64,000 nt of DNA, from NCBI RefSeq assembly GCF_900087015.1, contig NZ_FLKP01000002.1, positions 1,240,001 through 1,304,000 on the forward strand, in the 5' to 3' direction. The notes beneath the pieces were generated by a model. It had not been told where the DNA came from, searched no databases, and worked only from the letters and a program-made list of their open reading frames with translations. Each line of letters opens with the position of its first letter. Positions within the stretch are counted from its first letter, which is position 1. This document shows, piece by piece, positions 42,723-50,914 of the stretch. The translations under genes were made by a program, and so were the position numbers. This DNA is from Christensenella timonensis (lineage in GTDB: Bacteria > Bacillota > Clostridia > Christensenellales > Christensenellaceae).

Positions 42723-43784
42723 ATGGGCAGAATGATGAAGGCTCAGGTCGTGAAAGCGCCTAACCAGATGGAGTATTGTGATGTGCCGGTACCAGAAATA
42801 AAATCTGACGAGGTTCTTATCAAAGTAAAAGTATGCGGTATTTGTGGATCGGATTGGAGTATTTACACGGGAAAATATGCCGCTGACAAACTGCCGCTGG
42901 TCAGCGGGCATGAATTTTGGGGCGTGATCGATGAGGTCGGAAGCGATGTAAAAGATTGGAAAAAAGGCGAGCGGGTCGCATGCGATATATGCCTTACCTG
43001 CGGTACCTGCTATTTTTGCAGAAGAGGGGACGGCTTATTATGCCAGACTTTTACTCAATTAGGGATACATACAAACGGTGGTTTTGCTGAATATGTGAAA
43101 GCGCCTGCAAAAAATTTGTATAAACTTCCGGATGATATGGACGACTATACTGCGGCGTTTGTAGAACCGCTGACTGCGACATTGCATGCTTCTAAAAGAA
43201 TGGATGCAACCATTGCGTCCTCGATCGTTATCATTGGCTGTGGATTGGGAATCTTGCATGCCGCTGTAGCAAAAGCAAGGGGACTTGCGCCGATTATCGT
43301 AATAGGCGATAGCCCCGCGCGTCTACAGATGGCGAAAGATATGGGAGCGGATATCGTGATTGATTATACAAAAGAAGACCCGGTAAAACGGGTGATGGAG
43401 ATCACGGATGGAATAGGCGCTGATTATGTAATAGAGGCGGTTGGCACGTCTAAAACTTACGAACAGGCTTTTTCGATGCTGAGAAGAGGCGGTAAATTGG
43501 AAGCATTTGGTATTTGCGCAACTGACGATATGGCTTCGCTTTCCCCTTATGAGTTCGTTTTAGGTGAAAAAAAGGTTAGCGGCTCTTGCGCGGGCATTGG
43601 CAATAACTGGGGCGAAGCGATCAGGCTTCTTGAATATGGAAGGATCGATCCAAAGCCGATGTTTTCGCTGGCAGTCCCGCTGAAGGATCTTGAATGGGCA
43701 TTGCTTGAGCTCCGGAAAGATAAAAACCTTGTAAAAGTGTTTGTAGTTCCCGATTTGGAAGAAAGAGTATATTTGAATAAATAA
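42723..43784 (+). CDS. Zinc-dependent alcohol/polyol dehydrogenase
   Basis: 353-aa MDR dehydrogenase. Catalytic zinc residues are in VCGICGSDWSIYTG and VSGHEFWGV; structural cysteines are in CLTCGTCYFCRRGDGLLC; the NAD fold is in IIGCGLGILHAAVA. It is encoded between the lactonase-like and second kinase genes. Oxidation of a sugar to a lactone or of a polyol to a ketose are both reasonable. A terminator-like hairpin follows. Confidence 0.92.
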   Translation: MGRMMKAQVVKAPNQMEYCDVPVPEIKSDEVLIKVKVCGICGSDWSIYTGKYAADKLPLVSGHEFWGVIDEVGSDVKDWKKGERVACDICLTCGTCYFCRRGDGLLCQTFTQLGIHTNGGFAEYVKAPAKNLYKLPDDMDDYTAAFVEPLTATLHASKRMDATIASSIVIIGCGLGILHAAVAKARGLAPIIVIGDSPARLQMAKDMGADIVIDYTKEDPVKRVMEITDGIGADYVIEAVGTSKTYEQAFSMLRRGGKLEAFGICATDDMASLSPYEFVLGEKKVSGSCAGIGNNWGEAIRLLEYGRIDPKPMFSLAVPLKDLEWALLELRKDKNLVKVFVVPDLEERVYLNK

Positions 43785-43817
43785 ATGATCGTTCAAGATA
43801 CCATGTAATAGAAAACG

Positions 43818-43848
43818 AAAGGGCGGAGAGGTGGAATTTCCGCCCTTT
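43818..43848 (+). terminator. Terminator hairpin abutting the next Shine-Dalgarno
   Basis: A perfect 10-bp stem AAAGGGCGGA / TCCGCCCTTT is followed by six T (43846-43851). GGAGGG (43852-43857) starts on the next base and ATG 43863 follows. A canonical terminator thus lies inside the operon at the very start of a kinase gene, giving attenuation or a promoterless read-through arrangement. Confidence 0.85.
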
Positions 43849-43862
43849 TTTGGAGGGATAAT

Positions 43863-45371
43863 ATGAAACATTATATTATCGGTATAGATATTGGAACCCA
43901 GGGAACAAAAAGCATGATTTTTGATACGGATATGAATGTGGTCGCTTCCGCATTTGAACAATCATGTTTAATCAGTCCAAAACCCGGTACCGTATGGCAG
44001 CAACCGGAAGAAATTTATTTGTCTTGCGTACGCACAATCAAACAAATGATGGATGAGACACAGATTGCTCCTGCATCGGTGCTCTCAATTGCAATTGATG
44101 GCCAAATGGCGGGGATTATCGGCATAGACAGGGAAGGAAATGCTGTTACGCCGTATGATTCGTGGCTGGACACGCGCTGTGGCAAGTACCTCGATATTCT
44201 TAGGGAAACCAGTGAAAAAGAATTGATTCGGACATCAGGCGGGCAAGTGACCTATGGGCATGCGCCAAAAATTATTTGGTGGAAAAATGAGCATAGCGAT
44301 ATATATAATAAAATATGCAAATTTGTCGTACCACAGGCTTATGTAGTCGGAAAAATGACAGGCCTGTCAGCGGAAGAACAGTTTATGGATTATACATGTA
44401 TTGTTTTTTCTGGATTTGGGGACACCGTTAAAAAAGCATGGTCTGAAAACCTGTTAAGGGAATTTAATATCGATAAAAATAAATTACCGAGAATGGTATC
44501 GCCGTTTGATATTGTAGGAACGACAAAAAAGGAGTTCGGGGATTTGTGCGGATTGCGCGAAGGAATTCCCGTAGCGGCGGGAGCCGGGGATACGGCAGCG
44601 TCTACATTCGGCGCAGGGCATTTTGAGGAGAATACACTTTTAGATTGTGCGGGAACCGCATCCAACCTATGTGCAGCCGTAAGAGAATATGTTCCGGATC
44701 TTGAGTACAAAACCCTTATTATGCTGCGATCCCCCATAGATGGATTGTATATTCCGCTTTCATATATTAATGGCGGCGGATTATGTATCAAGTGGTTTCA
44801 AAGTGAGTTTACCGGGGAACCCCACGCCACATACGAAATGCTGGAAAAAGAGGCGGAAATGGTGGAGGCCGGAAGTGAAGGTATCTTTTTTATCCCGCAT
44901 TTTGCAGGCAGGGTACTTCCCAATGATCCGGATATTAAGGGATCGTTTAGCGGATTGGATTGGAAGCATAAGAGGGCTCATTTATACCGTGCAATCATGG
45001 AGGGGATTGCTTATGAATATTGGTACTATTTTAGTGTGTTGAAAACATTATATCCCAACGTAAAACCTAATGTTATGAGAAGTATTGGAGGAGGATCCAA
45101 ATCAAGACTTTTTTGCTCGATTAAGGCGGACGTTTTAGGAATGGATGTTATACCGCTGATGCTTGGAGACGCGGCCCTCGTGGGGAGCGCTGTGATCGGT
45201 GCAGTAGGCGCAGGGATCATCCCTGATTATAGGGAGGCAATTTCAAAAACAATTGACTGCGGCAATGTAATACGGTTTTGTGGGCAAAATTATGACCGAT
45301 ACCAAAAGTATGCACAGGCGTATCAAAAAAAAGTCTTGGCGATGCATGCACTTTACACGGATACAATATAA
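43863..45371 (+). CDS. FGGY-family carbohydrate kinase
   Basis: 502-aa sugar kinase distinct from the one at 39233. The phosphate loop is in IGIDIGTQGTKSMIFD, the catalytic aspartate region in AGAGDTAASTFGAG, and the ADP motif in RSIGGGSKSRLF. It lies directly behind a terminator-like hairpin. Its stop overlaps the start of the HAD phosphatase gene (TAATG at 45369-45373), which couples phosphorylation with a phosphatase or mutase step. Substrate unknown. Confidence 0.93.
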   Translation: MKHYIIGIDIGTQGTKSMIFDTDMNVVASAFEQSCLISPKPGTVWQQPEEIYLSCVRTIKQMMDETQIAPASVLSIAIDGQMAGIIGIDREGNAVTPYDSWLDTRCGKYLDILRETSEKELIRTSGGQVTYGHAPKIIWWKNEHSDIYNKICKFVVPQAYVVGKMTGLSAEEQFMDYTCIVFSGFGDTVKKAWSENLLREFNIDKNKLPRMVSPFDIVGTTKKEFGDLCGLREGIPVAAGAGDTAASTFGAGHFEENTLLDCAGTASNLCAAVREYVPDLEYKTLIMLRSPIDGLYIPLSYINGGGLCIKWFQSEFTGEPHATYEMLEKEAEMVEAGSEGIFFIPHFAGRVLPNDPDIKGSFSGLDWKHKRAHLYRAIMEGIAYEYWYYFSVLKTLYPNVKPNVMRSIGGGSKSRLFCSIKADVLGMDVIPLMLGDAALVGSAVIGAVGAGIIPDYREAISKTIDCGNVIRFCGQNYDRYQKYAQAYQKKVLAMHALYTDTI

Positions 45372-46060
45372 TGGGTGGGTACAGCAAAATTATGATCAAA
45401 GGATTCGTTTTTGATATGGATGGGCTGATGTTTGATACGGAAAGGCTTGCGCGAAAAGGATGGCGGCACGCTTGCGATAGAATGGGCTGTAATGCAGGGG
45501 ATAAGTTGTTAGACAAAACACTGGGGCTCACGAAGGAAGAGACAGATGCTGTCTTTGTCAATGAGTTTGGAGAAAAGTTTGATATTTTGGAAGCCAGGAG
45601 AATGCGGAATGAATATGTGGATGAATGGATAGAAAAAAATGGCGTACCCTTAAAGAAGGGATTACATCGGTGTTTGGCGGGTTTGAGGAAGCGAGGTTAC
45701 GTTTTGGCGGTTGCATCGTCCACAGAACAACATAGGGTGCTTAAACTGATCAAAAAGGCGCATATCTGGGAGTACATTGATGTAGTGCTATGTGGGGATA
45801 TGGTTTCCAAAGGGAAACCATATCCGGAAATATATACCACTATTTGTAAGATTATGAATATGGATCCATCAGACTGCCTGGCATTGGAGGATTCGGTAAA
45901 TGGTGTTTTATCCGCATGTCAAGCGGGCCTGCCGACTATTATGATCCCCGACTTGGAGAAACCTGGAAAACAGGAACAGGATATGACTATTGCGGTTTTG
46001 GAATCGTTAGATGATATGATACCCTATTTACAAGAACAATTTTGGGATCAAAATCCTTAA
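45371..46060 (+). CDS. HAD-superfamily hydrolase (beta-phosphoglucomutase-like)
   Basis: 229-aa HAD protein. Motif I FVFDMDGLMFDTE contains the nucleophile and acid/base aspartates, motif II is VASSTEQHR, and the later motifs are KGKPYPEIY and ALEDSVNGVLSA. The helical cap after motif I is of the phosphoglucomutase/sugar-phosphatase type. It overlaps the kinase stop by one base; an alternative in-frame ATG is at 45392. It probably dephosphorylates or isomerises a sugar phosphate. Its stop is one base from the stop of the convergent cupin gene. Confidence 0.9.
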   Translation: MGGYSKIMIKGFVFDMDGLMFDTERLARKGWRHACDRMGCNAGDKLLDKTLGLTKEETDAVFVNEFGEKFDILEARRMRNEYVDEWIEKNGVPLKKGLHRCLAGLRKRGYVLAVASSTEQHRVLKLIKKAHIWEYIDVVLCGDMVSKGKPYPEIYTTICKIMNMDPSDCLALEDSVNGVLSACQAGLPTIMIPDLEKPGKQEQDMTIAVLESLDDMIPYLQEQFWDQNP

Positions 46061-46061
46061 A

Positions 46062-47285
46062 TCAGTATTTTCTTAAAAAACATTTGGACTCTTCACAATT
46101 TCCGCTGAAATTTTTGAGCATAACAATATTATCTGTTTGACTCGGGTTTTTGATCCTTACGCCCTCCTGGGCAGCGCTGGCAGTTACAAACATTTCATCA
46201 CTGGTAAGATTTCCAACACGGATCATAGATGGAGAAGAGATTTCATTCCCATTAATAGTACCATATCCTTCCATCATCAAAAGACCGTAAGAGGCGCTGT
46301 CTGTAACCGTTACTTCCTCGCCGGGGAAAACGGTTAGCTCCTTTGCGCAAAATTCATCGGAACCATAACATACGAATGTTTCGTAATAACCGGCCATCTC
46401 GTTTTCAGGATGTGCCGGTACGGGTTCGCAATAATGGTTTTGTTTAAAATCAGGATCCATATTTGCAGCCCAGTCGATTTTATCTATCATAAAATCAAAA
46501 TCATACTCTTTTCCTTCAGGAACGTATTTAGTCAATAAATCGCGTTCGATATATTTATCATATACCATTGACTGCATAAACATAGAAGTATCGCTAACGC
46601 GCTGGGGTTCATAGGTAGCCAATGCCCCTGGCGCATGAAGAATACCGGCAGGAATATTCCAGCCGGTTCCCAATTTCAAGCGGTAAGCAACCGAAAATTC
46701 GCAAATACCGTTATCGCCATATTTCCCCCATTGTTCAAGTGCGACTTTAAGGTCTTCCTTGGTGGTACTGGGTGTAAGGCCAAAAAAAGTATAAGGATGT
46801 TCGTAATCTATAGAATTGAGCTGACGGGGATAATAATATGCTTCAGGTTTTGGTTCCACCCCAAACTCTTTTGCATCCTTTTCCATATAATGTATATGGA
46901 AAGGAAGGGGGCGTGCAAAATCGTATATTTTTGCAAAAGCGGTTAGGCCACCGCTTTCGTTCATCGCTTTTTGGCCGATAATCAGATCGCCCGCATCGTC
47001 GATGGCGTTTTGCAGCAATAATTTTTCGCTGCCAAATCCAATGTTAATATAGCTTAGGCCCTCATTTGGCATCGTCAGTTTACCATTGTCCGCGCGGGAT
47101 ACGGAAGCGACCCATCTTTCTACCAAAGGCCCATGATCGGCGCCATAAGCATATAAATCGTTTGGATGGAGCTTTAATCTCTTACCGGGAAGAAGCAATG
47201 TACGGGCAACCCAGCTGGGGATAAGATTTAAGATTCCGTTTCGTCTAGACAGTTCGTCGCTGATTTGCTTTCTGATAGAACTCAT
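46062..47285 (-). CDS. Cupin protein, mannose-6-phosphate isomerase-like
   Basis: 407-aa protein with a PMI-like cupin core. Candidate metal ligands lie in PFHIHYMEKDAKEFGV, the PEAYYY stretch and GWNIPAGILHAPG, and a second C-terminal beta-domain is present. Classical class I PMI is of similar length, but the motifs are not standard, so an isomerase or epimerase acting on another sugar is possible. It is a single gene transcribed against the HAD gene with no terminator between the ends. Confidence 0.7.
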   Translation of the reverse strand: MSSIRKQISDELSRRNGILNLIPSWVARTLLLPGKRLKLHPNDLYAYGADHGPLVERWVASVSRADNGKLTMPNEGLSYINIGFGSEKLLLQNAIDDAGDLIIGQKAMNESGGLTAFAKIYDFARPLPFHIHYMEKDAKEFGVEPKPEAYYYPRQLNSIDYEHPYTFFGLTPSTTKEDLKVALEQWGKYGDNGICEFSVAYRLKLGTGWNIPAGILHAPGALATYEPQRVSDTSMFMQSMVYDKYIERDLLTKYVPEGKEYDFDFMIDKIDWAANMDPDFKQNHYCEPVPAHPENEMAGYYETFVCYGSDEFCAKELTVFPGEEVTVTDSASYGLLMMEGYGTINGNEISSPSMIRVGNLTSDEMFVTASAAQEGVRIKNPSQTDNIVMLKNFSGNCEESKCFLRKY

Positions 47286-47379
47286 AATATAACCTCGTTT
47301 CTTGTTTTGGAAAAATTAGGCAGTTATGAAATATACAATACTTCCACCTTTTAATGTCGAACGTAACAGTAATGGGAAA

Positions 47380-47805
47380 CTATTTGCGGTATAATTCTTG
47401 GAATAATTCAATACGTTCACCGTTGGGGCCGCGAAAAAAAGCAACCTTAAGATCTAAGTCCGGGCGGCCAAACCGAGGGACGTCATAGATTCCTCGATTT
47501 TCAATCGAATAGCCAAAAGATTCCACATGGCTGCACGCCTTATCAATATCGGTGACAACGATTCCTATATGATTGACGCTCGACATTGCACCGGGAACGA
47601 TATTTTCTCTTCCCTGGGGAGGCTCCAGAACTTCAACGTAACAATTTCCAAGCTGAAGCATGGCGATCAGCAAGCCATCTGACTCATTGTCTACTTTGAA
47701 TAGAAGGTCGAAAGAAAGAACGTCTTGATAAAATTGGATCGCCTTTTCCCTGTCTGTTACATATACCCCTATGTGGCTATACCCTTGAAATAAATTGTTT
47801 GCCAT
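47380..47805 (-). CDS. VOC-family (glyoxalase/epimerase-like) protein
   Basis: 141-aa vicinal-oxygen-chelate protein made of two beta-alpha-beta-beta-beta modules. The four metal-ligand positions are filled: His in SHIGVYVTD, Glu in CYVEVLEPP, His in NHIGIVVTD and Glu in RIELFQE. Reactions in this family include glyoxalase I, methylmalonyl-CoA epimerase and isomerases. It is divergent from another VOC gene at 48069 and downstream of none of the transporter genes, so its role is unclear. Confidence 0.85.
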   Translation of the reverse strand: MANNLFQGYSHIGVYVTDREKAIQFYQDVLSFDLLFKVDNESDGLLIAMLQLGNCYVEVLEPPQGRENIVPGAMSSVNHIGIVVTDIDKACSHVESFGYSIENRGIYDVPRFGRPDLDLKVAFFRGPNGERIELFQELYRK

Positions 47806-47961
47806 TTTTTTATTACCTCATTTCTATAATATATTGAAAATTTCATATATAGCGAGTGATAAACGTTCGAGAGTAAATGATAATAGATGTTTTTGAATAT
47901 TATTATTTTAACATGCAAATTTTGAAAAATCCATATAAAAATAAAAAAATACAAAAAATGA

Positions 47962-47990
47962 TTGACAAACGCGCATAAACGATATAAATT
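47962..47990 (+). promoter_or_regulatory. Probable promoter of the second carbohydrate operon
   Basis: TTGACA at 47962-47967 with TATAAA (47983-47988, 15-base spacer) or TAAATT (47985-47990, 17-base spacer). It lies in the 263-bp AT-rich gap between the divergent VOC genes, which also carries TGAAAATTTCA at 47835-47845. Confidence 0.5.
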
Positions 47991-48068
47991 AATAATAAAC
48001 AATAACAGTCAACATCTGACAAACATTCAAAAAAATAATTAAAAAACATAAGAATTGAGGGGATCGAT

Positions 48069-48458
48069 ATGAAAATCAAGGGAATGGGGCATATTGCGAT
48101 CAATGCTGGAAATTATGCGAAATCGATTGTGTTTTATCGCGATATTCTGGGATTGCAGGAAGAAAGCAAGGTGGTTTGGGAAGAATTTTCGATTACAAAT
48201 CTGAGAATGCCTGACGGGGGCTTGCTGGAATTGTTTGATTATGGTGAAAGGGAAGACAAAGCGCAGCCGGATAATTCTATAGTCGGGTATAGGCATTTTG
48301 CTTTTTTGGTTGATGATGTAGATGCTATGGAGGAATATTTGATCGAGAATGGTGTTCCGATCAAACTACATTCCACTTCGATGCCGGATCTTGGAATCCG
48401 GGGGATGCTTTGTACGGATCCGGATGGCGCGGAAGTGGAATTCTACATGCCGTTATAA
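48069..48458 (+). CDS. VOC-family (glyoxalase/epimerase-like) protein
   Basis: 129-aa vicinal-oxygen-chelate protein. Ligand positions are His in GHIAINAGNYA, Glu in GGLLELFDY, His in YRHFAFLVDD and Glu in AEVEFYMP. It starts the plus-strand operon that runs through the ABC importer genes to the KDPG aldolase, although 139 bases separate it from the permease. As first gene it might act on an early intermediate; this is inferred. Confidence 0.83.
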   Translation: MKIKGMGHIAINAGNYAKSIVFYRDILGLQEESKVVWEEFSITNLRMPDGGLLELFDYGEREDKAQPDNSIVGYRHFAFLVDDVDAMEEYLIENGVPIKLHSTSMPDLGIRGMLCTDPDGAEVEFYMPL

Positions 48459-48597
48459 CACACACTGTTTGAAAGACCTTTATCATATTATTGTTTTATT
48501 TCGATAACGCATTTCTTTCGCATGAACGAAATATGGAACAAATTCAAAAGATAAATTCAGAATGATCATTACACTTTGATTTTTACAGGAGGTAACA

Positions 48598-49590
48598 ATG
48601 AGTAATAATGTGGCGGAAAGCTTGGTTGAAAAGAAGAAAAAAATTGCCGTGTTGAAGCAGTATCAAGGTATTTTGATTGTACTGGCGGTTATGATTGCTG
48701 CCGGAGCGATATTGTCGTTCGATACCTTTTTTACATGGTCAAATTTTTCTAATGTTTTAAGACAGGCTTCAATTATAGGTATTATGGCCGTTGGCATGAC
48801 GTTTGTTATCATATCCGGCGGAATCGACCTTTCGGTTGGATCGAATATGATTTTAAGCAGCGTATTTGCAGCAAAGTTTTTTCTGGCGTATGGCGATGTG
48901 GCGATGATGCTCATTGCCCTGGCAATCGGAACGGCATTTGGATTTGTCAATGGACTGATGATTACAAAATTTAAATTACCTCCTTTTATTCTGACGCTTG
49001 GAATGATGAGCGTAGGTGCGGGATTAACGCTGATATATACGGATGCGAAAATAGTCACGGGATATGATGCCTTTACCAAAACGATTGGCGCGGGGTACAT
49101 CGCAGATTTTCTTCCGATACCGGTTGTAATATTTATTGCCGTAGGCATTATAGGATTGATTTTAGAAAAGAATACGCTGTTTGGGCGCTATTCCTATGCA
49201 ATAGGCGGAAACGAAGAGGCTGCAAAGCTTTCTGCGATCAATATCAATAAATATAAAATATTGTTTTATACATTTTGCGGATTCTTATGCGGCGTTGCTG
49301 CGATCGTTATGTTTAGCCGGATGGGAAGCGCATCGGCAGAGATCGGCAAGGGAAGCGAGATGGACGTCATCGCTGCGGTAGTGATCGGCGGAACAGCTAT
49401 GAGCGGGGGCGTAGGCAGCGTAGGCGGCAGTATGATCGGCGCGATTATTTTACAGCTTGCTACAAATATACTGAATATGCTGGGGGTACCTTCGTACGCA
49501 CAGCAAGCTTTTAAAGGCGCGATCATTATTGCCGCGATCATTATTTATCAGCAGCAGGCAAAAATGATAGCGAAGAAGAACATGGATTAG
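48598..49590 (+). CDS. Ribose-type ABC transporter permease (RbsC family)
   Basis: 330-aa membrane permease with the signature SGGIDLSVGSNM near residue 75 and IGGTAMSGGVGSVGG near residue 260. The Shine-Dalgarno is AGGAGG. It is the first gene of a complete importer set (permease, lipoprotein, ATPase), an order different from the set at 19114-24590. It is about as similar to the permease at 966 as to that at 20615 by eye, so the three are separate systems. Confidence 0.95.
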   Translation: MSNNVAESLVEKKKKIAVLKQYQGILIVLAVMIAAGAILSFDTFFTWSNFSNVLRQASIIGIMAVGMTFVIISGGIDLSVGSNMILSSVFAAKFFLAYGDVAMMLIALAIGTAFGFVNGLMITKFKLPPFILTLGMMSVGAGLTLIYTDAKIVTGYDAFTKTIGAGYIADFLPIPVVIFIAVGIIGLILEKNTLFGRYSYAIGGNEEAAKLSAININKYKILFYTFCGFLCGVAAIVMFSRMGSASAEIGKGSEMDVIAAVVIGGTAMSGGVGSVGGSMIGAIILQLATNILNMLGVPSYAQQAFKGAIIIAAIIIYQQQAKMIAKKNMD

Positions 49591-49648
49591 GGCTAAAGGA
49601 TGAAAACCAGTTTGGCAATGCCAAATTAATATTAATGGAGGAGAAAAG

Positions 49649-50797
49649 ATGAAAAGAATTAAGATGGTTGCATTAATGGTCGCGGTGGCATTAGTAGTTA
49701 TGGCATTTGTAGGCTGCGGAACGACTGAAAAATCGCCGGATGCGTCTTCGGCAGCGCCTGGGACAACCGGCACGGAGGCTTCTTCGGCTCCAGAAGCCAG
49801 TGATGCAGGCTCGGCGGCAGGGGAACACTATACGATTGGTTTTTCAAATGCCGGTACGGGTAATCCGTGGCGTGCATCCATGGTTGAAAGCGTTGAAATG
49901 ATATGCGAGGAATACGGCGATGAGATTACATTAATTAATTGTGACGCAAATTTTGATGTAACAAAACAGCTTGCAGACTGTGAAGACCTGTTGCAGCAGA
50001 ATATTGACGCGTTGGTTTTGGCACCGGCGGTGTCCGACGCGCTGGCACCTGTTGTAGATATGTGCAACGAAGCGGGAGTCCCGGTTATTGTGTTTGACCG
50101 TACGATTGACAATGATAATTATACGGCATATGTTGCGACTGATAATCATGACCTTGCGATACCTGTCGCCAATTATATTGTTGATACCTGGCCGGATGGC
50201 GCGAATATTTTCTATGTTTCCGGTACTGCCGGTGCAGGCGCTGATACGGAAAGAACGGAAGGGCTTATGAGCGTTCTCGGCGATAAACCCCAGTATAAGA
50301 TACTTGGACAGACGGATGGCAACTGGAACGAAGCGGATGCTCTTGCCGCGGCAGAGGACGCGTTGCAGGCATATCCAGATATTGATATTCTCCTTTGCTC
50401 GGACGGATGTTCCGGCTTAGGCGCGTGGCAAGCAGTTGTGGATGCCGGAAGGCAAGATGAAATTACGCTTGTATGCTTTGATGCATGGAGAAATGACTGC
50501 CTGAAGGCAATTGGAGATGGAACGATTGCTCCTTATACAACGATGCTTCCCACCTATGTTGGGGCCGTTGCAGTACAAACTGCTATTGAGATTCTTAAGG
50601 GAAATGAAGTTGTTGCTGACAATAAATACGTAAGCCTGCCGTGCCCGATTATTACCAGTGAAAATTATAAGGATTACTGGGATCAGTCTTTGCCGGATAC
50701 GGAGTATTCGTGGAAACCGGGTTATGAAATGTTCATGAACGATACGGAAAATGGATTTGCTACATTTTTTACAAAACCGTTGAGCGTTAAATCTTAA
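49649..50797 (+). CDS. Sugar ABC transporter substrate-binding lipoprotein (RbsB-like)
   Basis: 382-aa extracellular binding protein. A signal peptide ends in the lipobox AFVGC with lipidated Cys23, followed by a Ser/Ala/Gly linker to about residue 50. The type I binding fold follows (YTIGFSNAGTGNPWR, NIDALVLAPAVSDAL, VPVIVFDRTIDNDNY). The DRT motif is common in ribose/galactose-type binders. A 12-bp intercistronic stem-loop follows, which may stabilise this mRNA part so that the binding protein is made in excess. Confidence 0.94.
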   Translation: MKRIKMVALMVAVALVVMAFVGCGTTEKSPDASSAAPGTTGTEASSAPEASDAGSAAGEHYTIGFSNAGTGNPWRASMVESVEMICEEYGDEITLINCDANFDVTKQLADCEDLLQQNIDALVLAPAVSDALAPVVDMCNEAGVPVIVFDRTIDNDNYTAYVATDNHDLAIPVANYIVDTWPDGANIFYVSGTAGAGADTERTEGLMSVLGDKPQYKILGQTDGNWNEADALAAAEDALQAYPDIDILLCSDGCSGLGAWQAVVDAGRQDEITLVCFDAWRNDCLKAIGDGTIAPYTTMLPTYVGAVAVQTAIEILKGNEVVADNKYVSLPCPIITSENYKDYWDQSLPDTEYSWKPGYEMFMNDTENGFATFFTKPLSVKS

Positions 50798-50859
50798 GTG
50801 GATATGTAACCGTTATGAATATATCGGGAAAGGCTGTTAAACCTCAGAAATAAAGGCTG

Positions 50860-50893
50860 TGCTTTGCAGCGGTGGGAACATCGCTGCAAAGCA
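50860..50893 (+). other. Intercistronic stem-loop after the binding-protein gene
   Basis: A perfect 12-bp stem TGCTTTGCAGCG / CGCTGCAAAGCA with a ten-base loop. It is followed by A-rich sequence and not T, so it is not an intrinsic terminator on either strand. Its position between lipoprotein and ATPase genes is typical of mRNA-stabilising hairpins. Confidence 0.7.
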
Positions 50894-50914
50894 AAAAACC
50901 GGAGAGTGTAAAAC

